Shown: one piece after another, positions 26,034 through 33,991 of the stretch
How positions within the stretch are numbered: position 1 is the first letter of the stretch
Layout: every line of letters begins with the position of its first letter
NCBI RefSeq assembly: GCF_009882985.1
Contig: NZ_WTUZ01000020.1
Location: 131,064 to 195,063, forward strand
Length of the DNA stretch: 64,000 bases
Direction: 5' to 3'
DNA from: Paenibacillus silvestris
GTDB lineage: Bacteria > Bacillota > Bacilli > Paenibacillales > NBRC-103111
Made by a program: the position numbers and the translations under genes
Notes under the pieces: generated by a model
What the model was told of the DNA's origin: nothing
The model's input: the letters and a program-made list of their open reading frames with translations, nothing else
Databases searched by the model: none

Positions 26034-26045
26034 CTAGTTTTCCCA

Positions 26046-26945
26046 TCAATTGAAAACAACAGTCTTATTATTATGAACAATAATGCGATCTTCCACATGC
26101 CAAGCAACTGCCCTGGCAAGAACAATGCGTTCAATATGGCGGCCGATTCGCTTCAAATCCTCTACATTATCACGGTGGCTAACCCGTTGAACGTCCTGTT
26201 CAATAATAGGTCCGCCATCTAATTCTTCCGTCACATAGTGCGCGGTAGCACCAATAATTTTCACGCCGCGGTTGTGCGCCTGGGCATACGGCTTACCGCC
26301 TACAAAGGCTGGCAAGAACGAATGATGAATATTAATGATGCGATTCGCGTAATGTTTGATGAAAGACGGCGAGACGATCTGCATGTAACGTGCCAATACA
26401 ATAGCATCCACGTTGTCTCCCACTACTTCAAGCTGGCGGCGTTCCGCTTCAGCCTTTGTATCCGCTGTTACTGGAATATGGTAATACGGAATACCGAAAG
26501 GCTCTACCAGCGATTGCATGTCTGGATGATTAGAGATCACCATCGCAATATCAGCATTCAAATCGCCAGCGCGCCAATGCCAAAGAAGCTCAAGCAAAGC
26601 ATGATCTTCCTTCGAGACGAAGATCGCGATGCGCTTCTTCTGACTAGCAAGTGACAAACTCCAGTCCATGGAGAACTTGTCAGCAACCGCAGAGAATGCC
26701 TCTTTCAATTGCTCAACGCGGGTTTCTAGCTGCTCCAAGTCGAACTCGATCCGGATGAAGAACATACCGCCTTCTGGATCCATCGTATACTGATCGGATT
26801 GTACGATGTTCGCGCCATATTCAAACAGAAATTGCGACACTGCCGCCACGATGCCCGGCTGATCCGGACAGGAGATCAACATTCTTGCTCTATTCGCCCA
26901 TTCGCTCTCCCTGCGAGTCAGGCTGCTTGTATTTCCCCGTTCCAT
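26046..26945 (-). CDS. purU: Formyltetrahydrofolate deformylase
   Basis: Hydrolyses 10-formyl-THF to formate and THF, balancing one-carbon pools and supplying formate. 299 aa. An N-terminal ACT domain (residues 20-95; RMLISCPDQPGIVAAVSQFLFEYGANIV) is followed by the formyltransferase-fold domain with RIAIFVSKEDHALLELLW, the catalytic Asn-His segment NIHHSFLPAFVGGKPYAQAHNRGVKIIG and the Asp in ELDGGPIIEQD. GGGGG precedes the ATG by 7 nt. Typical of PurU in length and order. Confidence 0.96.
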   Translation of the reverse strand: MERGNTSSLTRRESEWANRARMLISCPDQPGIVAAVSQFLFEYGANIVQSDQYTMDPEGGMFFIRIEFDLEQLETRVEQLKEAFSAVADKFSMDWSLSLASQKKRIAIFVSKEDHALLELLWHWRAGDLNADIAMVISNHPDMQSLVEPFGIPYYHIPVTADTKAEAERRQLEVVGDNVDAIVLARYMQIVSPSFIKHYANRIINIHHSFLPAFVGGKPYAQAHNRGVKIIGATAHYVTEELDGGPIIEQDVQRVSHRDNVEDLKRIGRHIERIVLARAVAWHVEDRIIVHNNKTVVFN

Positions 26946-26986
26946 GTGAATCCCCCTAGTTGCTTTCTACTCCAAAGCTATCTGTC

Positions 26987-28114
26987 TTAAGCCTTCTTTA
27001 ATATATCTTGACCAGCAAGCCAAACGATAAGACGTTGGTTAAGCTGCTCTTCACTTAGGTCGGACAACAATCTTTCTTCATGCAAAATATCATACAAGCG
27101 CTCTAGCGGCTCGCGGCCGTCTGCTTTTTTGGCTTTCGCATCGTTTTTCAAAATGTCCCAAGTTTTCAGCACGTAATCGCGGAAATGAATATCCTTTTTG
27201 CCAAACATATGGTCAATTCGCTCTACATGATCCAAGAATTCTTCGCCGAAGCGGCCTTTGAGGTTACCTGACAAGAGCGCAATCTCCGCTTCGTACATCG
27301 GACGCTGCGTTTTGTCTTCTTTTCCAATCCATGGCGTCTCTAGGATCATCGGTAAATGCTGCAGCTTCTCATGATTAGCAATATTATTCATCGCCTCAAA
27401 GCCAATCCAGCCTGAGCCCAGCGGCGCATGACGGTCTTTCGAAGCTCCGCGAGAATTTTTACTGTCGTTTAAGTGAATGACACCAAGCTTCTCTAAGCCA
27501 ACGACTTTATCGAAATGATGCAGTACGCCATCCAAATCGTTAACGATATCATAACCAGCATCATGAATATGGCAGGTGTCCATACAAACTGTAAGTTTGT
27601 TGTTAAACTCCACACGCTCCATAATTTCCGCAATTTCCTCGAAGCTGCGGCCGATTTCGGTGCCTTTGCCAGCCATTGTTTCTAACGCAATATTCACATC
27701 TGTGTCCTTCACGCCGGCTAGTACTTCATTCAAACCTTCCGCGATTCGAGCAATGCCATACTCGGCATCCTTGTCCGTGTAGGCACCTGGGTGAAGAACA
27801 ATATTACGCACACCGATGTATGCTGTCCGGCGAATCTCTTCTTGTAGGAAGCGAACAGCTAGTTCGAAGGTATCCTCTTTATAGGAGCCTAAGTTAATGA
27901 TGTAAGGAGCATGAACAACAATTTCGTTCATTGCATGCTTGTCCATCAAAGCTTTGCCTTCTTCAATATATTGATCCTCAATCGGTTTGCGGCGCGTATT
28001 TTGTGGTGCGCCAGTGTATATCATAAATGTGGAAGAACCGTATGAAACTGCTTCTTCAGCTGCATTTAATAAGCCTTTATCTGAGAACGAAACGTGTGAG
28101 CCAATTTTGGGCAT
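26987..28114 (-). CDS. nfo: Endonuclease IV (AP endonuclease) with C-terminal extension
   Basis: 375 aa. Residues 1-285 are a TIM-barrel AP endonuclease of base excision repair: [84 protein letters not shown] and ILETPW carry the zinc ligands. About 90 more residues follow ([59 protein letters not shown]), absent from the usual 280-300-aa enzyme. The tail is helical and charged; its role is unknown. AGGAG lies upstream of the ATG. Confidence 0.95.
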   Translation of the reverse strand: MPKIGSHVSFSDKGLLNAAEEAVSYGSSTFMIYTGAPQNTRRKPIEDQYIEEGKALMDKHAMNEIVVHAPYIINLGSYKEDTFELAVRFLQEEIRRTAYIGVRNIVLHPGAYTDKDAEYGIARIAEGLNEVLAGVKDTDVNIALETMAGKGTEIGRSFEEIAEIMERVEFNNKLTVCMDTCHIHDAGYDIVNDLDGVLHHFDKVVGLEKLGVIHLNDSKNSRGASKDRHAPLGSGWIGFEAMNNIANHEKLQHLPMILETPWIGKEDKTQRPMYEAEIALLSGNLKGRFGEEFLDHVERIDHMFGKKDIHFRDYVLKTWDILKNDAKAKKADGREPLERLYDILHEERLLSDLSEEQLNQRLIVWLAGQDILKKA

Positions 28115-28241
28115 GATTCATTGCTCCTTTATTGAGTATCTATCTGCTACCCTCCTATTTTACTCGGATTGTCGCAAGAAATCTAGAAATAAGGTATAAT
28201 TCTTATCATATATGACTGTTTGGTCGTGAGGTGACAAATAA

Positions 28242-28670
28242 ATGGCTAACGATTTTTTCATGTGGTTCATTATTTTCTGGGTTTTTGTCCTGCTGTTCTT
28301 CATGTCTGTAGGCGGATTCTTCATGTTTCGCAAGTTCCTGAAGGTCCTCCCCAAAGAGGACGGAAAATCAAAGCTTGATTGGCAAAATCATTATGTCGAC
28401 AACTCTCGTCATTTATGGACAGAAGACTCCAAAGCATTTCTGGATCAGCTGGTTTCTCCTGTGCCAACACCTTTTAGAGATATTGCTAAGCATTCCATCG
28501 CTGCTAGAATCGCACAAGTTGCTTTAGAGGCCAAAGCTAATGAAGTAACGAGAGATCATTGTATCGAAGGGTATATTCTGGCGACTCCGAAGCGTGATTA
28601 CCGCAGCTTGACCAGCTTCCTTGAGAGGGAGCAGATCGACTATACCGCCTATAAACATTTGCTTCAGTAG
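28242..28670 (+). CDS. DUF2621 membrane protein (YneK-like)
   Basis: A 142-aa protein with one N-terminal membrane helix (FFMWFIIFWVFVLLFFMSVGGFFMF, residues 5-29) and a soluble part matching DUF2621: KEDGKSKLDWQNHYVDNSRHLW, FRDIAKHSIAARIAQVALEAKANEVTRDHCIEGYILATPKRDYRSL. Length is typical. GAGGTGA precedes the ATG. Function unknown; in Bacillus the family member yneK lies near cytochrome maturation genes, which are not present here. Confidence 0.85.
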   Translation: MANDFFMWFIIFWVFVLLFFMSVGGFFMFRKFLKVLPKEDGKSKLDWQNHYVDNSRHLWTEDSKAFLDQLVSPVPTPFRDIAKHSIAARIAQVALEAKANEVTRDHCIEGYILATPKRDYRSLTSFLEREQIDYTAYKHLLQ

Positions 28671-28678
28671 AAATGAAG

Positions 28679-28715
28679 AAGCCACCCCTTTGAATCTAGG
28701 GATGGCTTTATTTAT
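28679..28715 (+). terminator. Terminator after the DUF2621 gene
   Basis: AAGCCACCCCT-TTGAATC-TAGGGATGGCTT followed by TATTTATT. Confidence 0.8.
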
Positions 28716-28742
28716 TAAGACAGCTGTCAAACGTACTCATTG

Positions 28743-28976
28743 TCATGCCTCCTGTGTAGCAAATAAAAATGCGGAGGCTTCATAACCCGAGTAACAAATC
28801 TGTGAATCCTCGGACAACTCAGCACTTAATTTCGCCAATCGCTCATTAGCGCAGTCCTTGCAGTGACACAGTGGGATGGTGGTCTTATAATACCCAGTTT
28901 TGAATATTTTCTCCGCATTGTTTCTGGACATCACAGATTCGCATTTCACGCAATACACCATATCTAAGTTAAACAT
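28743..28976 (-). CDS. Small CxxC/CxCxxC zinc-binding-like protein
   Basis: A 77-aa protein with two cysteine clusters: YCVKCESVMSR near the N-terminus and PLCHCKDCANERL at about 36-48. This pattern suggests one zinc site. GGGGAGA precedes the ATG. No family recognised. It lies at the left end of an accessory stretch that differs from the housekeeping genes to its left. The coding assignment rests on the ribosome binding site and frame. Confidence 0.6.
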   Translation of the reverse strand: MFNLDMVYCVKCESVMSRNNAEKIFKTGYYKTTIPLCHCKDCANERLAKLSAELSEDSQICYSGYEASAFLFATQEA

Positions 28977-29080
28977 AAATCTCTCCCCTTTACTGAATCG
29001 TACTGTCGTTTATTGTTACATTATGTATATATAAATGATTATAAGATACATTTCGTAACTTAACAAGGGGTTTCTTCCTA

Positions 29081-29518
29081 TTAACACATATAATTGACAA
29101 TTACGTCATCGTAATATCGGTCAGTATCATAGCTTTTAGTTAGCCTAGCGAATTCCTTATTATGTAAAGTTGCAAGTTGATTTATTTCATAAAGCAATTC
29201 GAATTCTACGTAATTATTCGGTTGAATTGCCGCTTTATACAAATAAATATCTTTGTTCTTACTCACAAGGTCAATGCAGCCCTCGCAATGGAACGTTCGA
29301 TTCGCAACGATAAACTCAAAACCATAGATAATTTCGTTGTCGGTAGGTAAAATCAATGAGCTTTCGAAAGTAAATTGAGACTTCTCTAACTCCAAAATAT
29401 CAATCATGGCATATTTCGTATGAATATTTCTCGCATACATTTGAACAATTGTTAATTTACCTTCTAAAGGGGAAGTAAGTGTTAATTTGCTTCTTTTTCC
29501 GATCGTCAAAGCCTTCAC
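29081..29518 (-). CDS. Unknown protein, possibly a degenerate PilZ-like fold
   Basis: A 145-aa protein of alternating beta strands (LTLTSPLEGKLTIVQMYARNI, FTFESSLILPTDNEIIYGFEFIVANRTF). The layout, including a Leu-Pro turn before a strand, recalls PilZ-type barrels, but RxxxR is not present, so this is weak. The start is uncertain: GTG at 29518 is very close to AAGGTGG; a TTG at 29509 has better spacing. A GATAC-type palindrome (29528-29542) lies just upstream, divergent from the Xre gene, so both may be controlled together. Confidence 0.55.
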   Translation of the reverse strand: MKALTIGKRSKLTLTSPLEGKLTIVQMYARNIHTKYAMIDILELEKSQFTFESSLILPTDNEIIYGFEFIVANRTFHCEGCIDLVSKNKDIYLYKAAIQPNNYVEFELLYEINQLATLHNKEFARLTKSYDTDRYYDDVIVNYMC

Positions 29519-29527
29519 ACCACCTTA

Positions 29528-29542
29528 ATACATATTGTATCT
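29528..29542. promoter_or_regulatory. GATAC-N5-GTATC-type palindrome (one mismatch)
   Basis: AATAC-ATATT-GTATC in the divergent region upstream of the unknown gene and the Xre gene. One of five related sites between 29.5 and 32.6 kb. Confidence 0.5.
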
Positions 29543-29633
29543 AGTCAAATGAATCTTTGCTTTGTTATAATGGTTTTCTGGTATATTTGGTTAAACACAG
29601 TGGATATAATGGTAGAAAAATAAACAGTGAGGA

Positions 29634-30011
29634 ATGATCAAGCTGAAGTATGGAGACCGCATTGCCCACTTACGTGAAAAGAGAGGACTAACCCAAGAAG
29701 AATTATCCATTAAAATTGGAATATCTAGGGCATCCCTTTCTCACTATGAAACAAGTCGCCGTGAGCCCGATTACGAAACCATTAATAAGATAGCGAATTT
29801 TTTTAATGTTTCCATCGACTATTTGCTTGGACGCACGAACCTTCAGCAAACTGTTCTTGATAACGATGTACGGGACTTTGTAGAAAATCTTGATTTAACA
29901 GATGAAAATATTTTGCAAAAGTTTTCATTGACCGTTGATGGCAGAAAGCTTTCACCTGATGAAGCAAAACGGTTTATTGCCTTTGTAAGGGCTGAGCGTT
30001 CGTTGGAGTAG
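29634..30011 (+). CDS. Xre-family transcriptional regulator
   Basis: A 125-aa regulator with an N-terminal helix-turn-helix (RIAHLREKRGLTQEELSIKIGISRASLSHYETSRREPDYETINKIANFFNVSIDYLLGR, residues 9-67) of the type in many phage and mobile-element repressors, then an acidic C-terminal part ending with FVRAERSLE. GAGGA directly abuts the ATG, so the true start may be slightly further in. The neighbouring GATAC palindromes make it the best candidate for binding that motif. Confidence 0.8.
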   Translation: MIKLKYGDRIAHLREKRGLTQEELSIKIGISRASLSHYETSRREPDYETINKIANFFNVSIDYLLGRTNLQQTVLDNDVRDFVENLDLTDENILQKFSLTVDGRKLSPDEAKRFIAFVRAERSLE

Positions 30012-30185
30012 TTGATTGTAAAGCACATTGTACGTTATGAGCCTGAAATTTCTGTTTGTCGATGCCAATATAGAGAAGAATCTGATGAATATCGATTGAA
30101 ATCTTAAGTTCTTGATTCATATGCGGACCTACTCCCAACGCTCAGCTTTTCTTAAAAAGTAAAAAAACATGACGATATCTTTTGT

Positions 30186-30200
30186 GATACGATATGTATC
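30186..30200. promoter_or_regulatory. Perfect GATAC-N5-GTATC palindrome
   Basis: GATAC-GATAT-GTATC in the 223-bp gap between the convergent ends of the Xre and recombinase genes. No promoter is obvious beside it. The gap contains no credible gene. Confidence 0.5.
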
Positions 30201-30234
30201 CCATGCGAGACGGATCGGCGAGGATCGCCTATTT

Positions 30235-30741
30235 CTACTTATTTACACCGATATACTTCAATGTTACAGATGGGGCGGATTGATTAAACAAATCTCTAAG
30301 CACAGAGACATTTTTCGTTTTTAAATAGTAATGATAGCCATATGTTTTACGGAGTGTGTGCGTGCCGATATCTGTTAATCCTACCTGCTTCGCTGCTTGA
30401 TTTAAAATGCGATAGACTCGAATTCTTTTGATAGGATTACCAGTTCGCTGTGACGGAAATAAGTAATTATCCTCGTCCATATATTGAATATACTCCTTGA
30501 TGAATGCCTTAAGCTGTGCAGAGAGCTGGAACGTCTTGAGTTTACCCGTTTTCTCCTCCCGAACACTTACCACACTTCGATCCCTCACATCCTTTACTTT
30601 CAGTGAAAGAAGATCGCTGAGATGGAGTCCGGAATTAATCCCGATTGTGAAGAGAAGCCAGTCCCGAATCGATTGCTCTTTTAAAACCTCTTGTAATTGT
30701 TCAATTTTCTCTTGATCTCTTATCGGTTGAACAACTTGCAT
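30235..30741 (-). CDS. Tyrosine recombinase, catalytic domain only, Arg-I replaced by His
   Basis: A 168-aa protein equivalent to the catalytic domain of tyrosine recombinases, without a separate core-binding domain. Features: box I INSGLHLSDLLSLKVKDV, the beta-hairpin Lys in EEKTGKLKTF, box II GTHTLRKTYGYHYY (H-x-x-R), and the C-terminal Tyr in LKYIGVNK. The first catalytic Arg, normally in GLR, is His (CAT), one transition from CGT. That would usually abolish cleavage. The ATG at 30741 has GAGGTG upstream. It may be a relic or a DNA-binding derivative; flanking att sites were not seen. Confidence 0.75.
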   Translation of the reverse strand: MQVVQPIRDQEKIEQLQEVLKEQSIRDWLLFTIGINSGLHLSDLLSLKVKDVRDRSVVSVREEKTGKLKTFQLSAQLKAFIKEYIQYMDEDNYLFPSQRTGNPIKRIRVYRILNQAAKQVGLTDIGTHTLRKTYGYHYYLKTKNVSVLRDLFNQSAPSVTLKYIGVNK

Positions 30742-30851
30742 GGATAGCACCTCACATGACTATAATCAAAATTCACTGTATGTATCTATTTTTTGCTATT
30801 GCATATGAACTCAAATTATTATTAATCTATCAATCCTCCTAATTATTGTAT

Positions 30852-30866
30852 GTTACATATTGTATC
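30852..30866. promoter_or_regulatory. GATAC-type palindrome upstream of the Asn-rich gene (one mismatch)
   Basis: GTTAC-ATATT-GTATC, 57 bp upstream of the -10 element of the Asn-rich protein gene. Confidence 0.45.
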
Positions 30867-30922
30867 ACAAATTTGATAAATGATCTATGCCTTTTCCTGT
30901 TCTCAAAACTCATTATCTACGG

Positions 30923-30942
30923 TATAATTCTTAATAAAGAAC
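30923..30942 (+). promoter_or_regulatory. -10 box overlapped by a SinR-type operator
   Basis: TATAAT at 30923-30928 is followed by ATTCTTAATAAAGAAC (30927-30942), a near-palindrome matching GTTCTT-N4-AAGAAC at all but one end base. It would cover the -10 and start site, so binding should repress. A half-site GTTCTCA lies at 30899-30905 at the expected -35 position. The identical 17-mer recurs upstream of glmS. Confidence 0.65.
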
Positions 30943-30983
30943 GTTTTCATGCTTTAACAAATCATGGAGGGAGGCCACGGACA

Positions 30984-31470
<487 letters not shown>

Positions 31471-31472
<2 letters not shown>

Positions 31473-31519
31473 CGAATAAAAGCTCCGTCAGCATCAGCTG
31501 GCGGAGCTTTTATTCGTTA
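31471..31519. terminator. Strong bidirectional terminator
   Basis: AACGAATAAAAGCTCCG pairs with CGGAGCTTTTATTCGTT around a short loop. It lies between the converging ends of the Asn-rich and phosphoesterase genes and has A and T runs on both sides. Confidence 0.9.
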
Positions 31520-32383
31520 TGGCTGCTTTGCGTCTAAAACAAACACCGTAATTTCAGGCCGACAGTTGAACCTTATGGGAAACAATGTTGTTCCTATTCC
31601 ACGATTTGTGTAAACGTGAAACTCACTTTTCTCGAAGGCATAAAGTCCTACCTGGTATTTTTGTCCTAGGTCCGGTGTAAACAGGCTCCCGTAAAAAGGA
31701 ATCCGAATTTGTCCGCCATGACTATGCCCAGAGAGCTGCAAGTCAACAGAAAATTTCATAGCGGTATCAGCGAAATCCGGCTCGTGTGCAAGCAGAAGCA
31801 CGAACTCATCTGCCTCTGTCCCCTTTAAGGCGAGAGGCAGATCTGGTTTACCATGGAACATTTCATCTATTCCGACTACCCATAAACGGCTATTTCCTCG
31901 TTCAATCGACTTGTTTGCATTAACTAGCACAGTAAAGCCGGAGCGCTCAAGCACACTCCTTACTCCACTGGGATCCAGACGCATATCATGATTGCCTAGA
32001 ACCGCATATTTCCCTAATTTGGCTTGAAGCCGCGATAGAATGGGGATCACATCATCACTTAATTCACCATAGTTAGAATCAAATAAGTCTCCTGTAAAAC
32101 AAATCAAATCAGGCTTTTGCCTCTGAACCAGCTTGACCACTCGAGCCAATTGTTCCAAGCTGTAATACTTGCCGAGATGTGTGTCACTGAATTGAACAAT
32201 TCGTGTGCCTGCAAATGCTGCCGGGTATCGGCGGTACGCAAGTTGAATCGTTTTCAACTGAATCCAATAACGCTCTCCGAAAATGCCATATATACCGCTT
32301 GCTCCCGTAAGCATCGCCAGAGATCCAATAGCAGACATACTAAGCTTGAGAAACGTCCTGCGATCTATACGTCTATTGATCAC
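31517..32383 (-). CDS. Tat-type exported metallophosphoesterase (YkuE-like)
   Basis: A 288-aa calcineurin-type phosphoesterase. The N-terminus carries a twin-Arg motif (DRRTFLKLS) and a hydrophobic segment (AIGSLAMLTGASGIYGIF), suggesting Tat export. Metal motifs: FSDTHLG, GDLFDS, GNHDMRL, and GHSHGGQIRIP. Relatives include B. subtilis YkuE, a wall-associated phosphoesterase. GTG start with GGGGGA at 6-7 nt. It converges on the Asn-rich gene; substrate unknown. Confidence 0.9.
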   Translation of the reverse strand: MINRRIDRRTFLKLSMSAIGSLAMLTGASGIYGIFGERYWIQLKTIQLAYRRYPAAFAGTRIVQFSDTHLGKYYSLEQLARVVKLVQRQKPDLICFTGDLFDSNYGELSDDVIPILSRLQAKLGKYAVLGNHDMRLDPSGVRSVLERSGFTVLVNANKSIERGNSRLWVVGIDEMFHGKPDLPLALKGTEADEFVLLLAHEPDFADTAMKFSVDLQLSGHSHGGQIRIPFYGSLFTPDLGQKYQVGLYAFEKSEFHVYTNRGIGTTLFPIRFNCRPEITVFVLDAKQP

Positions 32384-32468
32384 TATATGTCCCCCTTCTT
32401 CACGAGTATCTCTAGGTCTAATTACGGAGGCTAATGCGGAATTTGTCGAGGTAAGTCACATAAGCGCC

Positions 32469-32483
32469 GATACAATTTGTATA
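32469..32483. promoter_or_regulatory. GATAC-type palindrome upstream of sinI promoter
   Basis: GATAC-AATTT-GTATA, 19 bp upstream of the -35 box of sinI. With the site at 32540 it brackets the promoter; centres are 71 bp apart. Confidence 0.55.
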
Positions 32484-32501
32484 ATTTTAATATGAACGGG
32501 A

Positions 32502-32530
32502 TTGATTTCACAGAAAAAACGTGCGATAAT
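32502..32530 (+). promoter_or_regulatory. sinI promoter
   Basis: TTGATT (32502-32507), 17-bp spacer, GATAAT (32525-32530). Start expected near 32537, 45 nt upstream of the GTG. Confidence 0.6.
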
Positions 32531-32539
32531 AAATTACCA

Positions 32540-32554
32540 GATACGATTTGTATC
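32540..32554. promoter_or_regulatory. Perfect GATAC-N5-GTATC operator at the sinI start site
   Basis: GATAC-GATTT-GTATC begins about 3 bp after the predicted transcription start of sinI, an ideal position for repression. Confidence 0.6.
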
Positions 32555-32581
32555 ACAAAGAATGCTTTGGAGGGGTCACTT

Positions 32582-32761
32582 GTGAATCAGATGCATCAGA
32601 CGAATTTGGAAGAACTTGACACGGAGTGGATAGATCTTATTATGAGTGCTCGTAAGATGGGTTTTACGATGGATGAAATTCGCGCATTCCTAAGAAGCCC
32701 TTTCCAAACGACTCAAAAGTCACAAAATTCAACTGAAAATGACCCTTGTATGTCCCCATAG
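32582..32761 (+). CDS. sinI: SinI-like antirepressor
   Basis: A 59-aa protein matching the SinI domain: LEELDTEWIDLIMSARKMGFTMDEIRAFLRSP, the two-helix dimerisation hook by which SinI captures SinR. B. subtilis SinI is 57 aa. GTG start at 32582 with GGAGGGG 6 nt upstream. It converges with sinR just downstream, unlike the co-directional sinIR of Bacillus. Bracketed by GATAC palindromes. Likely relieves repression of matrix genes by binding one or both SinR paralogues here. Confidence 0.85.
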   Translation: MNQMHQTNLEELDTEWIDLIMSARKMGFTMDEIRAFLRSPFQTTQKSQNSTENDPCMSP

Positions 32762-32780
32762 AGCTGCAGGGTTATCTGGC

Positions 32781-33122
32781 TTATTCGTCGTTTGGTCGCT
32801 TCATTCTCCATTTGTTAAAATCCAGAAATTCACGAAACTGCTGCTTATCTACCCCAGATGTCATAGCTTCTTTAATAATGTCATACCATTCCTGATCGAG
32901 CTGAGGCCCATCCTGCGCTGTCTCATCCTGTTCATCAATTAATCTCTCGACGGGTACTTTTAATACAGCTGCAATCTTCTCAAGAAACTGAATAGAAGGA
33001 TTCTTCTGAATATCCCGCTCCAAGCTGCTAATATATGATTTAGCAACCCCTGCACGTTCAGCAAGTTCTGTCAACGACAGACCCTTCTCTTTCCTCAATT
33101 GTTGAACACGTTTTCCAATCAT
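32781..33122 (-). CDS. sinR: SinR-like repressor
   Basis: A 113-aa SinR homologue. Residues 1-65 are an Xre helix-turn-helix (MIGKRVQQLRKEKGLSLTELAERAGVAKSYISSLERDIQKNPSIQFLEKIAAVLKV), very close to SinR; residues 72-105 are the SinI-like dimerisation helices (LDQEWYDIIKEAMTSGVDKQQFREFLDFNKW). It would repress biofilm genes at GTTCTT-type sites. AGGGAA lies upstream of ATG. Half-sites AAAGAAC (33184-33190) and TTAAGAAC (33205-33212) lie upstream of its start, suggesting autoregulation. Confidence 0.9.
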   Translation of the reverse strand: MIGKRVQQLRKEKGLSLTELAERAGVAKSYISSLERDIQKNPSIQFLEKIAAVLKVPVERLIDEQDETAQDGPQLDQEWYDIIKEAMTSGVDKQQFREFLDFNKWRMKRPNDE

Positions 33123-33212
33123 TTCGTATCTTCCCTTATCTTAAAGTGATGGGTGCTCATGTAATTATATCAGAATTCCCTGCAAAGAACAAATATGTAT
33201 CTTATTAAGAAC

Positions 33213-33237
33213 AAAAAAAGCCCCAAGGGGGCTTTTA
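33213..33237 (-). terminator. Terminator of the glmS-sinR2-vanZ operon
   Basis: On the minus strand AAAAGCCCCC-TT-GGGGCTTTTTTT, just past the VanZ stop codon. Confidence 0.85.
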
Positions 33238-33250
33238 AGCCTTGCATGGA

Positions 33251-33634
33251 TCATCTACTAGTTAGCCACACCATAACTCTTAGAAATAATAACGCTGAAA
33301 AAGAATCTAACATCACATCTTGAAGTGAAGCTGATCTTCCTGGTACATAAGCCTGATAACATTCATCTATAGCAGCAGTCAGTGTCGTGCAAATCCATGG
33401 TAACCAACTCGTTCGCCTTCGGAATGCCAGGTAGAAAAAAATACTTAGCATGCCAAACATAAGAACATGTGCAGCCTTACGGATAACGGCATTGGTTGCA
33501 TAGGCATGCTGTTCATCGACACCTATTAGGTGCTGAACGATGACTTTGGTATGCTCACTTGTAAAAACCTGAAGAGAAGTGATTAGAAATAGGGCACCTA
33601 AGCCAACAGCTAGTAGGCACCACCAGATCATCAT
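33251..33634 (-). CDS. VanZ-family membrane protein
   Basis: A 127-aa membrane protein with four hydrophobic segments. The VanZ pattern is visible: AHVLMFGMLSIFFYLAF, then AAIDECYQAYVPGRSASLQDVMLDSFSALL. VanZ proteins bind or handle glycopeptides or act in envelope biology; the precise role is unknown. Start at ATG 33634 is preferred (TAGGGCG upstream); an earlier ATG at 33658 overlaps sinR2. Last gene of the glmS-sinR2-vanZ operon. Confidence 0.85.
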   Translation of the reverse strand: MMIWWCLLAVGLGALFLITSLQVFTSEHTKVIVQHLIGVDEQHAYATNAVIRKAAHVLMFGMLSIFFYLAFRRRTSWLPWICTTLTAAIDECYQAYVPGRSASLQDVMLDSFSALLFLRVMVWLTSR

Positions 33635-33641
33635 CTTCGCC

Positions 33642-33983
33642 CTAGTTAACTTTATCATTGTGCCATTTCATAAACTCTATCAAAATTTTCAGTTCATGTA
33701 TGCGTTCCTTGGCAATGCCTGATTGTTTCAAGTCTGCAATAAAGTCCATCCATTCCTGATCCAGTTGATGATTGGTTCCCGTATCTTCGGTAATTTTCAG
33801 CAAGAGCTTAAGATCAACATTAAGAACCTCTGCGATTTTTTCTATGACATGAATCGAAGGGTTTTGTTTGAGATTTCTTTCGATATTGCTTAAATAGGAT
33901 TTGGAAATACCTGTCCGCTCTGAAAGCTCAGACAACGTATACCCCCTTTGCTTACGAATACTTGAAATATTTTGACCGATCAT
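33642..33983 (-). CDS. Second SinR-like repressor, linked to glmS
   Basis: A 113-aa SinR paralogue. Helix-turn-helix at residues 1-63 (MIGQNISSIRKQRGYTLSELSERTGISKSYLSNIERNLKQNPSIHVIEKIAEVLNV); C-terminal dimerisation part LDQEWMDFIADLKQSGIAKERIHELKILIEFMKWH. The start at 33983 follows GGAG by 11 nt and lies 8 nt beyond the glmS stop. It is about as close to sinR as to Bacillus SinR by eye. Co-transcription with glmS ties a matrix regulator to amino-sugar synthesis. Perhaps the SlrR-like partner. Confidence 0.88.
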   Translation of the reverse strand: MIGQNISSIRKQRGYTLSELSERTGISKSYLSNIERNLKQNPSIHVIEKIAEVLNVDLKLLLKITEDTGTNHQLDQEWMDFIADLKQSGIAKERIHELKILIEFMKWHNDKVN

Positions 33984-33991
33984 GGTTATCA

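Noticed and set aside
30846-30983. A longer N-terminus for the Asn-rich protein
   Set aside because: It would begin upstream of the -10 box and lacks a ribosome binding site; the TTG at 30984 with GGAGGGAGG gives a clean signal peptide.
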